Assembly (NCBI GenBank): GCA_003255065.1
Contig: QAOA01008369.1
Span: 62,001 to 126,000 of the forward strand
DNA: 64,000 bases
Source: Cercis canadensis
Lineage: Eukaryota > Streptophyta > Magnoliopsida > Fabales > Fabaceae
Direction: 5' to 3'
Shown here: one piece after another, positions 24,074 to 36,504 of the stretch
Numbering within the stretch: the first letter of the stretch is position 1
Layout of the letters: each line of letters starts with the position of its first letter
Notes under the pieces: generated by a model
The model's database searches: none
What the model was told of the DNA's origin: nothing
What the model saw: only the letters and a program-made list of their open reading frames with translations
Translations under genes and position numbers: made by a program

Positions 24074-25964
24074 GATAAAATCATTCAGTATTTCTAAATA
24101 CCAAAACTAAAACTGTGATAATCCTCATCTTCCTTGTATTTTGCAATTGATCTACGATTTGCTAAGCCAAAAAATAACTAGCACAAAAAAATACTAAACA
24201 TAAGAGAAAAATATAGGAAATTAATTTAAACTACTATGAGATCAAAAGGAAACAAAATGCATAAGACATTGAATATTAAAGATCATAAATAATAGGGCCA
24301 CTGGAAAATTTATGGAATGGTCATAGAAAACCATGATTAACATATAAATGTGATTGACAACATGTAACTAGAGACTAGTATTGGATTCAAGAGCTATGAG
24401 TTTAAGGACTAAAAGTAAAATAGCAGAAAAATAAGGGAATAATATTATTGAACAGTATGAGCTTGGTAATGTATAACTGAATAGTGTGAAATGCCTTAAA
24501 CAATGGCTAAAGTATAGGTTAAGGGTATCAAATAATTCAAACAATCAAGGAGGGTTTGGACCATATAGGAAAAAAGAAAAACCTTCAATCTGTGTAAAAC
24601 ATTTTTGAATTGAAAAAAAAAAGTTCAACTCTAAAACTCCAACTCATTGCCATAAATGAACTGCCCCCAAATGCCTTCATCAAGCTACAGTGGAATTTGT
24701 CATGCAAGTACAATTTAGTTTCCTTTTCCTGTTTGTAACTGATATCTCATTACTTTCCACTACCTGAATTAAAGGATTGGAACTATCTTCTGAGGAGAAA
24801 ATTTAAGCATTCCAGAAAATTAAGACCTTTTGAACAAAAAAGAAAGCCTTTAAAAATGTTGACATGCTACTATACCTCAGCCACACAAATAAAGATGAAA
24901 CTTTCCACAGATATATAAAATTGGGGAAAAAATTCAAAAAAATTGTAACAACAGCAAACAAAAGCAATCCATAGAGGGAATCAACTTGTACTAAGAATTC
25001 TTATAAACAAAATTCATATGAAGAGCATGCTAATACACACAAGAAGAGGAATTGTCATTATTCTTCTTCCCCATAGCTTTGACAACAATGGCTTATACCC
25101 TTTATAGCAAACCTTTCACCTTAAAACTTTGATCTCAAAGACTCGCCCATCTCCCATCCTGAAAGAAATCCCCATTTTTGCCAAACTCCTTGAAATGGGT
25201 TTCTCATAAAATGAGTTTCTGGGCAAAAGGGTGCTCGGAGTGGTGTTCTTAACATGAATAGCCCACAGATCCATAACACCCTTCAAAAAGCAAGCTTTTT
25301 CTCTGGGAAAATGATTTTGTGATTTCTAAGATTTTCTTGTTTTATGGGTGATTTTCTATCTCAATGTTAGAAACACCCAAAAAAGTAGAAAGAAAATCTT
25401 TGACGGATTATTGGTACAACAAGGAAAAAGAGCTTTTGTGCTCAAATAACATCAATGCTAAATGAGGAGAAGAAATACAATTTATGCATCATAATCCAAG
25501 GATGACATTCAACAAAGATTCAACTCTGTTTCTAATTTATCTAGGCATATAGAAGATAAATTGATCTAGACTACAAGAATCACTTGAATATAACTATGGG
25601 TAGGGTTTAGTTTTTGGGAACCATCCAACAAGTTATTTATACAAGCAATAGCACACAAAGTGAAGGAGAATCAAGAAAGAAGAAGAAGATTCTTACCAGC
25701 TAGAAAGACAGAGACGCGAGACGCAAATTGTTGGGGAGAAGATGTAGAATGCAAAGGGAGAACACAACGACAAAGGGAGAACACAATGATAGAGGGTTTC
25801 AAGCATGAATGATGAACGCTTCTTGAACGATCATGTTTTAAAGAAATTATGGGTAATTGAGTAATTTTACAAGTCAAAACTTTCCCATTCCCACCGGAAT
25901 CTTACTTTTCCACTTGCACAAGTGAGAATGAAATTTTCAAGTTTCATTCACAAATTTTCACTCC
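24074..25964. other. Noncoding 5' part of the PIF/Harbinger element
   Basis: AT-rich sequence with no supported gene. It lies between the nuclease gene and the right terminus and presumably holds the transcript leader. A somewhat GC-richer patch around 25670-25800 is where transcription would be expected to begin, by comparison with similar elements. Confidence 0.5.
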
Positions 25965-26088
25965 CGGGTATCCTTTAGTCCTGGGAATGATTTTTTGTTT
26001 TTTATCTCCTCGTACCAAATGTGGGAAACTTTTATTCCCACCTCACTTTCCTGGGAATCTTAAAACATGTCTGGTACCAAACACCACC
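25965..26088 (-). repeat. Right terminal and subterminal repeats of the PIF/Harbinger element
   Basis: The outer word GGTGGTGTTTGGT is followed by subterminal copies of CCTGGGAAT/ATTCCCAGG words. The same outer 13 bases occur at the left end of the other PIF element at 30967. Confidence 0.8.
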
Positions 26089-26179
26089 TTAAGTTGAATA
26101 AATTAAAATAATATACTGCACAAATGGACTTGAAACTAGTCATATAACGTGACTCATGTTCTGCCTAATAGCAAAATAA

Positions 26180-27117
26180 CTTCTTTTCAATTGTGCCAAG
26201 TGCCAACAGTATCTAGATTGAGCATTATTTAGTGCCTTGGGAACAAAGTGGTGATTAGTTCATCTTGCTTCATTCAGAATATTCACAACAAAAGTTGAGT
26301 CAACTACAATAGAAAGTTTTTTTATTCCCAATTGGGTTGCTAAGGTTAATCTTTCCATTACAGCCCACAGTTCATAAGGTTTGGAGACCCATACCCCACC
26401 TTTTTGGAGAAACCAAAAATCCATTCCCCTTTATGATTCTTGATGATTCCCCCCTACACCTAGTAAACCTAGATTACCAAGAGTTGATCCATTAGTATTC
26501 AATTTGAACTAGTTGATGGGTGGAGGTTGCCATTGAATATGGATTTCATGACTACGAGAGTTTGCAACATTATTAGTATTTAGAAAGAAGAATTCAGAGG
26601 CTCTCCCCAAGGCAAAGGTTAATGTATGAGAAGTTGAGAATATGTATTCTTCAAAAACCCTATTGTTCCTGTTGTACCAAATGCTGCAGCAAATGTTGTT
26701 CTGGCAATTTCTCTTCAACCACATGTGAAAATCTCTTGGGTCAAGAAGATGTTGGAAATTATGCTAAAAGGGTACCATAGCTGGACATTCCTTGAAAAAG
26801 TGTAAGCAGGTCACAGGCTGAGAATTACAAGGGGGACACAAAAGTGTTGACGAGAGAAAATAATAGAACCTGACAAAGAAGTTGTTCTAAAGAAGCTAGC
26901 AAAAGGAAATGTTGGATTCTAAAATGGGAATTAGCTTTCCAAACCCAACTATACCTAATGGCTTCCATTTTTTCTTTACTACTTCCATTGGACAAAATTT
27001 CCATGCACAAAATAAAGACATAAGGGGAGAATGGCTCCCTTGTCTAATACCTCTTGAAGTAGGAAAAAATTCAATTTTTCTTCCATTGACCAAGATGGAA
27101 GATTCAACTGTGGTGCT
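26180..27117 (-). pseudogene. L1-type LINE fragment: RT 3' part and RNase H
   Basis: On the minus strand the piece opens with the LINE RT words ILVNGRKIEFF and RGIRQG (27090-27040), where the RT palm continues toward the C-terminus. It ends with a plant RNase H-like domain (WQPPPIN, LNTNGSTLGN, YELWAVMERLTLATQLGIKK; about 26530-26180). Several frameshifts and stops are present. The N-terminal neighbour of this RT lies at 49638-50200 on the same strand, so the 22.5 kb in between was inserted into this LINE. Confidence 0.82.
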
Positions 27118-28588
27118 TGATAATCACACTTTGTATATAGTAATTATCCCTCATTTCTAGCTTCTTAAATTTCTTTTAATGCTTAATTGAGTGGGCTTGA
27201 CCTTATTTCATAAGTTTGGGTTGATATTGGGCTTACTTGTTTTCTTCAACATTATTAGGTTTTTGACATTATTTTGTATTTCGGGTATATCTTTAGTTTT
27301 TGATGTCTAAAATTTGTGAATCTTACCTTGTAGGAAAGCTAAAAGAACTGTCTACAACTTTCATTCAAATCTCTGAGGCCAATTCAGACGTTCAGTAGGT
27401 CAAATATAACCCAGAAGTCAGAACTGAGATCCTAGAACCGGGATTGGACCTTTGTGAAGAGATTTGGGCTTAACTTCCTCATTTCAAGCCAATAAGGCCT
27501 AAACCAGTGCCCATTTGAAGCTGAGGTCTAGAGGTTTAAACCTAACCTAGGTTTAATTTAGGTGTGCATTGTAATTAGGGGTTTATAATTAGGTTAAAGG
27601 GAGGCAGCGTTTTTATTGATTCTGGGTATTCTAGTTTTTAGATAGTTTTCATTTCTTCTCTTGTAAATTCTGGAGCTCACTGAACCATGACTTTCTTCCT
27701 CCATTGGAGCTTGGGTTCATGATCATGAAGGAGTAGAACACTTGTAACCTAGCTAAGACTCCTGAATTAATCGGTTGGATTTTAAGATTATGCACTTAAT
27801 TAGATTAATCTTAATGCAATTTTGTCTTCTTTGGATTTCTTCCTTGCTTTAGTTTTTGTATAGATTCATGGAGATCTTTGTGATTTATATGGATTTTAAA
27901 GTAGGAAACATAATTTAGATTGATTAATCTTTAATTTGTGGTTAGAATTCAGAGAAGCTATGCTATGTTAATTGATGTTCAGTTATTAGATTTATCCACT
28001 AATTGTTTAGTCTTTGTGATTGCAAGATTAGTGATTGTATGTGGTTAATCAAATCTTGAGTGATAACTTAGTAGGAACAATTAGTCATAATTAGAGATTT
28101 CAATTGTGATTAAACTCAATTAGCAGTGTTGTGCATTAGGACTTAATTACTCATGTTAATCTAGGATGAATCAAACTGGTTGTGGAAGGATGTCTAGTTA
28201 GGTTACGTTTTAATTAACTGAATTAATCCTTGTTTAATTCTACACTTTACAATTTGGTAATATAGATTATGTTCAAAAATCCCCTGTTCTTAATCTTGAA
28301 ATTGTTAATTAGCTATTGCATTCCTTAAGAGACTTCCCGAATTGTCCCTATATTGCATTTTGTTTAGGGGATTCAGTTTAATTTAATTGGAACAACGATA
28401 ATTNTCCTTGTTTAATTCTACATTTTACAATTTGGTAATATAGATTATGTTCAAAAATCCCCTGTTCTTAATCTTGAAATTGTTAATTAGCTATTGCATT
28501 CCTTAAGAGACTTCCCGAATTGTCCCTATATTGCATTTTGTTTAGGGGATTCAGTTTAATTTAATTGGAACAACGATAATTCTGATCA
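27118..28588 (+). repeat. 5' LTR of the plus-strand Athila-like element
   Basis: It begins TGATAATCACACTTTG and ends TCTGATCA, followed by two bases and the primer site. About 177 bases of its length come from an assembly duplication around the N at 28404. Its partner is at 47682. Confidence 0.9.
28228..28580. repeat. Assembly-type direct duplication around N at 28404
   Basis: Bases 28228-28403 and 28405-28580 are essentially identical and abut the N. Confidence 0.9.
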
Positions 28589-28593
28589 AATTT

Positions 28594-28611
28594 TGGCGTC
28601 GTTGCTGGGGA
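28594..28611 (+). other. Primer-binding site, tRNA-Asp type, diverged
   Basis: It reads TGGCGTCGTTGCTGGGGA, two changes from the site of the first Athila element, and starts six bases after the LTR end. Confidence 0.85.
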
Positions 28612-29102
28612 ATGTCAATATTAGTTGATGATTTTAAGTTCCCTCTTTGAATTCTTGTGATTTGGTCCCATTTCCCCCTTGTTTGCCCTTCATTTTGGCT
28701 TGAATTAGTAATTCTCGGGTACACTGTTCAGCCCAAATTTTTATGCTCCGATTGACCTGAAACTTGGTCAGTTGAAGGAAAATGGGCCACTGATCAATAG
28801 TCATTGCAATGTTATGAGGTCTGCATTTTTAAGCCAAATTCCATTGTTTTGACAACTTTTCCTTTTTTTAAAGATTTTTTATTTGATTTTTGAGTTCCAT
28901 TTTCATCTAGCTTTTATTCTGTGATGGTCTCAAAAATTTTAAAAATGTTAGATACCTTTTATAGTGTTATTTTGGTGTGTTTTTGCCTTTGTTTTATGCA
29001 ATTTGTGTGTTTCTGCTTTAGTGTTTTTCTGCCACTTTTTGTGTCCCCTTTTGTGTTGTGGTGTGTTTTATTGTGTTTTGGCATTTAGGATGTGCATGGT
29101 GT
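28612..29102 (+). other. Untranslated leader of the Athila-like element
   Basis: T-rich leader between the primer site and the gag ATG at 29103. No coding potential seen. Confidence 0.6.
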
Positions 29103-29216
29103 ATGACTAGGTCATCCTACAGTGATTTGTGTGAGATTGATTCTAAAATTGATAAAACATTTTATAGCTGGCATAGAAAATCTAGGAGAAGAGTAGTTAG
29201 TGATCCTGTGGACAAT
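29103..29216 (+). pseudogene. gag, first piece
   Basis: Starts with ATG (MTRSSYSDLCEI) and stays open for 38 codons to the solo LTR. The frame continues at 30679 once the solo LTR and one copy of ACAAT are discounted. Confidence 0.75.
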
Positions 29217-30673
29217 TGATTGGTGTTATCGCTTAACCAATTAAATTAAACCGAATCCCCTAATTAGAATGCAATTGAGGGCATAATCCGGGTTTGTCTC
29301 ACAAGGAATACAATGTGTAATCAATAATTTCAAGTTAAAAACAAGGGATTTTTGAAACAAGATTATAATAGTAAATTGCAGAATTAAACAAAGATTAATG
29401 TAGTTGATTAAAGGCGTAACCTAGCTAGGCATCCATCAAAAACCGGTTTGATTCATCCTAGATTAACATGAGTGATTAAGTCTTAATGTAGCAATGCTAA
29501 TTGAGTTTAATCACAATCGAAATCTCTAATTGTGACTAATTATTCCTACTAAGTTATCACTTAGAATTTGATTAACCACATACAATCACTAATCTTGTAA
29601 TCACAAAGACTAAGCAATTAGTGATTAATCTAAAAACCGAACATCAATTAACATAGCATAGCTTCTTTGAATTCTAACCACAGATTAAAGATTGATCAAT
29701 CTAAATTCTATTTCTTACTTCAATATCCATATAAATCACAAAGATCTCCATGAATTCATACAAAGATTAAAGCAAGACAGAAATTCAAAGACGAAGAAAT
29801 TGCATTAAGTTTAATCCAATTAAGAACATAATCTCAAAATCAAAACCGAATTTAATCAGGAGTCTAACTTGGTTACAAGGATTCTACTCCTCCATGGTCA
29901 TGAAATCCAAGCTCCAATGGAGAAGTGCAGTCATAAATCAAAGAGCTCCAAACTTTTCAAGAGAGAAAACAAAAGCTGCCTAGTCTAGAATTGATAACTC
30001 GTCTGCCTCCTTTCTCTGCTTATAACTTCCTAACTTTCATGCACACCTACTTTACCCCTAACCTAGTTTAAACCTCTAGACCTCAGCTTCAAATGGGCTC
30101 CGGTTTGGGCCTAATTGGGCCTGAATTGAGGAAGTTAAGCCCATTTAAGTCCGTCTAGGTCCATATAGGTCTCTGGACTAATCAGCTATTTTAGACAGGC
30201 AATAAGACCATCTTAACTTCATAATTTGTTGAACCGCCCTTCATAACAATTGAATCCCTGTGCCTTAGATTTCCAATGGGACTGGTTTCAAGTCTATACG
30301 ACATGTACAGCACAAGTTATGGTCCAAACACTGCATGCGGGTCAGGATCCAACAACAGCAACTCTACTCTGAGTTCCGGGTTACATTTGACCCACTGAAC
30401 GTCTAAATTAGCCTTGAAGGTCTAAATTAAAGTTGTAGATAATCCTCTTAGATTTCCTACAAGGCAAGAATCACAATTTTTAGAAATCCAGAACTAAATA
30501 TATACCCAAAATACAGAATAGTGTCAAAACCCTAATAATGCTGAAAAACACACTTAAGCCCAATTTGAACCTAATTAATGAAATATGACCCAAGCCCAAT
30601 CAAATAAGCCCAAAATAGGATTAGGAGGTTAAAAATGGGGATTGATTAATATATATAAAAGTAATGTTCATCA
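29217..30673 (-). repeat. Solo LTR, inverted, related to the host element's own LTR
   Basis: The stretch is a diverged reverse complement of the 27118-28588 LTR over its whole length. It starts TGATTGGTG and ends TTCATCA, with a perfect 5-base target duplication ACAAT at 29212-29216 and 30674-30678. There is no internal region, so the element recombined down to one LTR. Confidence 0.9.
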
Positions 30674-30678
30674 ACAAT

Positions 30679-30966
30679 CCTATTATTGATCCTGTTATTA
30701 ATCTTATTTTGAACATGGTTGACGATAACATGCATGCTAATGTTTTAATCCTAATTCTAATCCTGTCAATCCTAATGCTAAAAGGGCTAAAAATAACAAT
30801 GTGCATGCTAGAACCCTTATGGAATTGGCTACTCTTGATGTTGCTTATCAACCTTTAGGAATCCAATATCCTGAGCTTGATATTGCTTTTGAATTAAAAT
30901 TTGGGTTAATACACTTGCTTCCAAAGTTTCATGGCCTTGCAGATGAGGATTCCCATAAGCATCTAA
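30679..30966 (+). pseudogene. gag, second piece
   Basis: It continues the first piece (PIIDPVINLIL), shifts frame once between about 30740 and 30790, then reads the capsid N-terminal words GIQYPELDIAFELKFGLIHL and LLPKFHGLADEDSHKH. It is cut inside a codon at the TAA target of the PIF element. An assembly duplication repeats the second half of it at 31211-31343. Confidence 0.85.
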
Positions 30967-31586
30967 GGTGGTGTTTGGTTCAAGGATTTTTTTTTCAGTT
31001 CCCAGGAAACACCATTCCTAGGAATCTTGTTCCCAAGAATGTTATAATTTATGTTTGGTTGGCCATAAACATTCTTGGGAATGTTGAATATTTATTCCTC
31101 GGAATATTATATTTCATGTTTGGTTCAAATGTTATTTCTTAAGAATCTTGATTATTTTTCCAAAAAATACCCCTATTTAAATTTGAATAAATAAATAGAT
31201 AAATTACTANATTGGCTACTCTTGATGTTGCTTATCAACCTTTAGGGATCCAATATCCTGAGCTTGATATTGCTTTTGAATTAAAATTTGGGTTAATACA
31301 CTTTCTTCCAAAGTTTCATGGCCTTGCAGATGAGGATTCCCATAAGCATCTAAGGTGGTGTTTGGTTCAAGGATTTTTTTTTTCAGTTCCCAGGAAACAC
31401 CATTCCTAGGAATCTTGTTCCCAAGAATGTTATAATTTATGTTTGGTTGGCCATAAACATTCTTGGGAATGTTGAATATTTATTCCTCGGAATATTATAT
31501 TTCATGTTTGGTTCAAATGTTATTTCTTAAGAATCTTGATTATTTTTCCAAAAAATACCCCTATTTAAATTTGAATAAATAAATAG
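30834..31586. repeat. Assembly-type direct duplication around N at 31210
   Basis: Bases 30834-31209 and 31211-31586 are near-identical and contain both the end of gag piece 2 and the left terminus of the PIF element, which therefore appears twice (30967 and 31344). Confidence 0.9.
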
Positions 31587-32260
31587 ATAAATTACTATTA
31601 TATATCATTTTTATGGTGAGACCCATATATAAAAGTAATATGAAAAAAAAAATATTTTTTATACACAAAATGACAAAAATAAATATCTATTATTTTCATT
31701 CAACTGTAATATTCTGTGGCCACCTATCCTTACCATTTCTCTCACTCCACCTCTTTTCCAAATTTCATTACTCGGCAATCACTACTGGATACCAACTTAA
31801 GAACAGATTCTGATTGGTTTTAATCATTTTTCTTGTCTTGTTTACCTCAAACTGGCTTTCCCAACAATATCTATTCTTTAAACCAAAAAAATAAGAGCTC
31901 AACGCTTCTTAGATACACCAAAATAAGCTACTAATTATGATTTAATTTTGATGAATTTGAATAATTTACAGGCAAAGAGTTTAAATTTAGTGTTGTCGTA
32001 TAACTAAAAAAAAAAATAAGATATAGAGTTTCACACTAGATCTAATATAAATCTTTAAAAATAAATCACATAACCTTCGAAAAAATGCTACAAACCAATG
32101 AGCACACAAGAAGAAAACTTTCTAATTAACCAAAAAGGCGAATACAACAAACTCAGAGGCAATACAAATAGAATATAATCAACATCATTTGAATTCACAA
32201 GAATCACAAGAAGAAACAAATGAACTTTTGATATATATCTTGGTTCAAACTTTGCTTGGT
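31587..32260. other. AT-rich interior of the PIF element
   Basis: No gene is supported. The last part (about 32180-32260) would be the 3' untranslated stretch of the PR-10 fragment on the minus strand. Confidence 0.5.
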
Positions 32261-32556
32261 CTAGTTATAGGCATCGGGATTGGCCAATAGATAGGCTTCA
32301 ACAGCCTTAAGCAGTCCCCCAGCCTTATCTTTGTTAGTGTTGGCATCTTCTTCCTTGATCTCAAAGTCACATTTCGTATAGTAGTGGCCCACACTCTTAA
32401 TCACAGATCCTGCACCAGATGCTTCTAACTTGATCTCATATGTGATCTTCTCAAGCTTGTCCAAGAAAGCATCACCCTCAATCACACTATAGCTGAATAT
32501 GAAAATTTTCTTGTCAAGTGCCTCAACCTTGTGTGTCACATTCTTGTATGGACTGC
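32261..32556 (-). pseudogene. PR-10 / Bet v 1 family protein, exon 2 only
   Basis: PR-10 proteins are small cytosolic ligand-binding proteins induced by stress; many are pollen or food allergens. This minus-strand piece starts at a good acceptor (TTGCAG then GCAGTCC) at 32556 in the phase expected for the single conserved PR-10 intron. It runs open to the stop at 32261. It contains the conserved VEALDKKIFIFSYSVIEGD, KITYEIKLE, SVGHYYTK and the C-terminal helix ending AYLLANPDAYN, about 97 residues of the usual 160. Exon 1, with the P-loop-like glycine-rich segment, is missing from 32557-32979 and from the other flank of the Ogre insertion (41421-43545). The open frame suggests recent capture or mild selection; a lone exon 2 is unlikely to make a working protein. 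Confidence 0.88.
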
Positions 32557-32979
32557 CTGCAATTTGATCGATAACATAAAAATATATCAGCAAAATTCTT
32601 AAATTTTCTAAATATTGGAGAAATTAAGGAAAATATTTAAAAAACTAATTCAGAGAACTTTAAAAATGCTAATGGGCCTTAATTGTTTGAACTTTAGAAA
32701 TAAGGAAAATGTTTGAATTAAGCATATGAGATATTCTAGAGGCAACAAGACTCACTGCATTCCAAAATGCAAAAATTGGAAAATGTACTAGTTATAGTTG
32801 CAATGATAGAGCTGAAAACTCAAATTGACAGTTGAAAATATTCCATAACTGCTGATTTCCTTCCAATTTATGCAATTAGTAACATGATACTCTTCTGTAT
32901 GCATTGTTTTAGGGGCCCATTACCTTGGAAAATGTTGATGCAAGAAAAGAAAAAAAAAAAAGGGCTTTGATCAAACAAC
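32557..32979. other. Intron remnant upstream of PR-10 exon 2
   Basis: AT-rich sequence with no exon 1 visible, ending at the ACAAC target duplication (32975-32979) of the Ogre-like element. Confidence 0.55.
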
Positions 32980-35096
32980 TGTCGCAATGTCTTTTTCGGG
33001 AGCGCGACAACGCGAGGCGGCGAAAATAATTTGAAGTGTAAATTTGTAAATTTGTAAAACTTTTAAATTAAAAAAAAATGATTGGAGAAAATTAATGTAG
33101 TCGCCACCAATCAATTTAAGGCATGATTGGATGCCTATAAAAAAAAAAGTTTGGTCTACGTTATCAAAGTTCGGGTAAGAGAGTTGATTACATGTAGGGA
33201 AGGAGTTAGCACCCTACGACGCCCGTTCTAGTGAATGGTTACCAATGTAATTTTATATCATCTAAAAAAATTGTTGAATGAAATTGTTCATTAAAATAGA
33301 TTAATGTGTTATTAAGTCCTACCAGTACCTCTGGTAAAACTTAGAAAGACGCCTCAAGACTATTTGGTAGAGTCTGTGATTGTCATTACAATCCTCTCCT
33401 AATTTATTCCGTCATAGGCAATTTTTTAGCGACCTTAGAAACTAAGTGATAACTAAATACAAGAAAGGTAATTTATTATGCGTTCAAGAGATGAGTTTGA
33501 GTTTCGCTGTAAAAGATTTTTATTAGAGATCTCTCTTTAAGTCCACCAGTACATCTGAAAAGACTAAAGTGACACTCTTTACCTCCAAAATGTCAAAGTG
33601 TTGCCATCATTATGGCTAATTTTGATTATTCCCTCGACGGTAATCTTATTCCAGCGTGAATAATGATATAAAATGCAATGTAAAGTGTCAAAATATAGTA
33701 AATAAAATGACCAAAGCAATATTTAAATTTTCATTAGTCACTCCAGTACCACTGACATAACTAATGCATTATTCCTCACCTCAGGAACATTAAGAAAAAT
33801 TGTCAACACAATTATTTCCTAACTTAATCTGTCGTCGGGCTTTAACTTTATTTACAAACAAAATTAACATTTTAACAAAATAAATAAAATAATAATAAAG
33901 TAATAATTTAGTGGGCTAAACTATGAACTAATAATAACTACAACAAAAGAAACTTATCCAAATTATTAAAGTCTAAACTCATCAATAACAAGCAAACATT
34001 AAGAAACTATGGAGCAATTTGAGAAATTTGGCCCACTTCATGGGTTGATCCAATAATGACGAAAGATAATGAAAAAGAGAATAAAAAAAAAAAAATTAAA
34101 AAAAAAGGACAAAGGCAGCCACATGACTGACATTCTAAGTGAAAGCAATTAAAAAAAAAGTAAAAACAAAAGCAAAAAGGGAAATAGTGCATTGAAAAGT
34201 CAAACACATAAATTGAAAAGGGAAAAGAAAGAAACAAGAACCGGAGAAGGGGAGCAGAGAAGGGGGAACGGCGATGGAGGAGAAAACAAGAAGCAGAGGG
34301 TGGAGAAAATACAGAAATCTCATGGGCTCAGCTTTATTTCTTAACAATCAGTGACAATGGTAAGAAATTTCACTCTCTATTTCTCTAAACTTCTTTATAA
34401 CTCTCTCTAAAAAAAATTAAGAAATTGGGGTGGGACTTGATTTTTCTCTATGATGGTGTCTCTGTTTGGTGATGTTTCTCTCTCTAGATTGGGTGCTAAT
34501 GGAAATAGGGTGGAGCCACTGCCATTGACAGTGCCAACCCTTTTGTTGCCCGAAAACAAAAATGTAAAACAAATAGCTAATAATTTTTCCTTTTTTTAAT
34601 TAAATTCGTGAAAAGAAATTAGCATGAAAACAATGATGAGATAGTGTTAATACCTGGACTGATAAATTTTTTGGAGTTTCTCTTCTGTGTTACCTCTGGT
34701 TGCTATTTCGTGTTCTCTTTTTTTTTGCTTATCCGAAAATTTCTCCCCCCTCCTCTGGTCTGTGTTTCCCTTTATAGCTGAAGAATTGTGCAAGTTGCAC
34801 TGATGTGATTTTCCTGTTTCCTCTTTTCAAGTTGCAAGAGGCATGGCTGGAAGGAGTGGTGCCGGAATGATGAATAGCAGCCGGGTTGCTGCCTTGCGTG
34901 TGGCCTCACAGAGCACTCATTTCTTCTTTGCTTATTTATTTATTATTGTTCTTTTTTAATAATAATAATTTTTTTTTGTATTTTTGTATCCTTTAAGTTA
35001 TTATCTTTGTAAGTATTTCAAACACTTTTTTTTTTTTTTTTTNTTTTTTTGTATTTGTTCTTTATAAGTTGATTAGGACAAAATTGAGTATCAACA
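32980..35096 (-). repeat. 3' LTR of the Ogre/Tat-like element
   Basis: It begins TGTCGCAATG and ends TATCAACA on the plus strand and is 2117 bases long. From 33443 on it matches 39753-41415 closely. It includes a TATA-like CTATAAAGGG (minus) at 34768-34777 and a poly-T tract with an isolated N at 35043. Confidence 0.88.
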
Positions 35097-35112
35097 GCAA
35101 CCCCCATTTGCC
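35097..35112 (-). other. Polypurine tract of the Ogre/Tat-like element
   Basis: The minus strand reads GGCAAATGGGGGTTGC directly before the LTR start. Confidence 0.7.
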
Positions 35113-35320
35113 TATTCTTTCGAATAGAAAGGATATGGCAAAAGACTCATGATACTTAATTTTGGTCAAGGGCCAACTATATAATATGCTCAAAATTTTG
35201 CAAACAATTGTAAATGAGAGGAGGTGATAATTTGAGAAAGATTAAAATACTTGTTATGATCTTTAATGAATGATAAGAGATGCTTTAAAAGAGCAAAAAA
35301 CTAGGACAAGTCCCAACTAA

Positions 35321-35680
35321 AATTGAAAGAGGTACGACGGCCTAAAATGTGCTTTAGACACGACGTCCTAAATTGAAAGAAAGACGTGGTCACAAGACCT
35401 TGTCTAAATTGAAAGAGGTACGACAGCCTAAAATGCACTTTAGGCACGACACCCTAAATTGAAAGAAAGACGTAGTCACAAGACCTTGTCTAAATTTAAA
35501 AGATTGGAGAGAAGTATCTATTAATGTAAACTTGAATGTGAAATGTATGTGATACAAAGTGTAAAATTGAAAATAGCATGAGAATAAGCCCCAGCCTAAA
35601 TTGAAAGAGGTATGACGGTCTAAAATACACTTTAGACCTGACGCCTTAAATTGAAAGAGAGGCACAATTACAAGATCTTG
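35321..35680. repeat. 86-bp tandem repeat in the Ogre-like interior
   Basis: Two adjacent copies (35321-35406, 35407-35493) carry AAATTGAAAGAGGTACGAC and ACGTGGTCACAAGACCTTG words. A third, more diverged copy starts at about 35599. Tandem repeats near the 3' LTR are common in Ogre-type elements. Confidence 0.8.
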
Positions 35681-36386
35681 CTTGAAAAATGTAAACTTGA
35701 ATGCAAAAAGGATATCATGGACGATGCATAAACGAAAATGTGACCCATTTAAAAATATTTGAAAAACAAATTTTTATTCCCTTTTGAACTTATTTGTCCA
35801 CTATTGCGCCACATCAGGACACTATTATGGACCCAATGACATTTGGTCAGTGGCCAAGAGAGAAGAATGGTGATTTTGATATGACAAATGATCAAGAGAT
35901 TCTGTTTTATGGGTACAATTGGGTATCAAGCCTTAACTTAAACAAGTTTCCACATCTAACAACACCTTGTAATTATATCAAAATCTCACTGTCGTGTTAT
36001 CAATGTGCTTTTCTTTCAATGGTCTTTCCAATCTTGTGTTAATCAATCATTGTATCATTTAAACGTCTTGTTTCTACCTTGCTGGTGTTAAAAACCTACT
36101 TAAGAAAAGAAAAGGGACTTGAAGTTCAGGGTGAAACGAAATTGATAATTACATCAGGGAAACAAGAAGAAAGAAAAAAAAAAAGGTCTGTACATTAGAA
36201 CATAATCTTGAATTAGGGAAATGGCCAAGAGGCTCAAAATTAAATGCTCACTGCAAATTATTAGAGAGCTTGATTGCAAAGAAAAAGTAAATGGCTTCCA
36301 TCCAACTTAGTCATCAAAAGTATTTGTCCCAAGATTAAAGTTTCAAAAATGAAATAACCTGACATTAATCAGAATGGACTTTACAG

Positions 36387-36504
36387 GTTTGTAATGTGGC
36401 CATGGCTCATGTTATGAAGGAAATGGATAAAAAGGCACAAAATCTATTTTATGGGTTAAGAAAGATCAAGGATCAGTTCCAAAGTAACTCACTGCTAATA
36501 CCTA
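36387..36504 (+). other. Exon-like segment of an unidentified gene
   Basis: The plus strand shows TTACAG, then 118 open bases containing VAMAHVMKEMDKKAQNLFYG and RKIKDQFQS, then a consensus donor GTAAGC at 36505. Splice signals on both sides and a charged helical sequence look like a real exon of a captured gene on the strand opposite to gag. I do not recognise the protein. Confidence 0.4.

Larger units (their letters stand above)
21294..26088 (-). mobile_element. PIF/Harbinger element with both transposition genes, decayed
   Basis: The right end is a clear PIF/Harbinger terminus: the minus strand starts GGTGGTGTTTGGTACC at 26088, next to a TTA at 26089-26091 that fits the 3-base TWA target. 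Going inward come a noncoding leader, a HARBI1-type nuclease gene and a Myb/SANT-like gene, the usual two-gene set. The left terminus was not identified, so the element may be truncated there. Confidence 0.8.
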
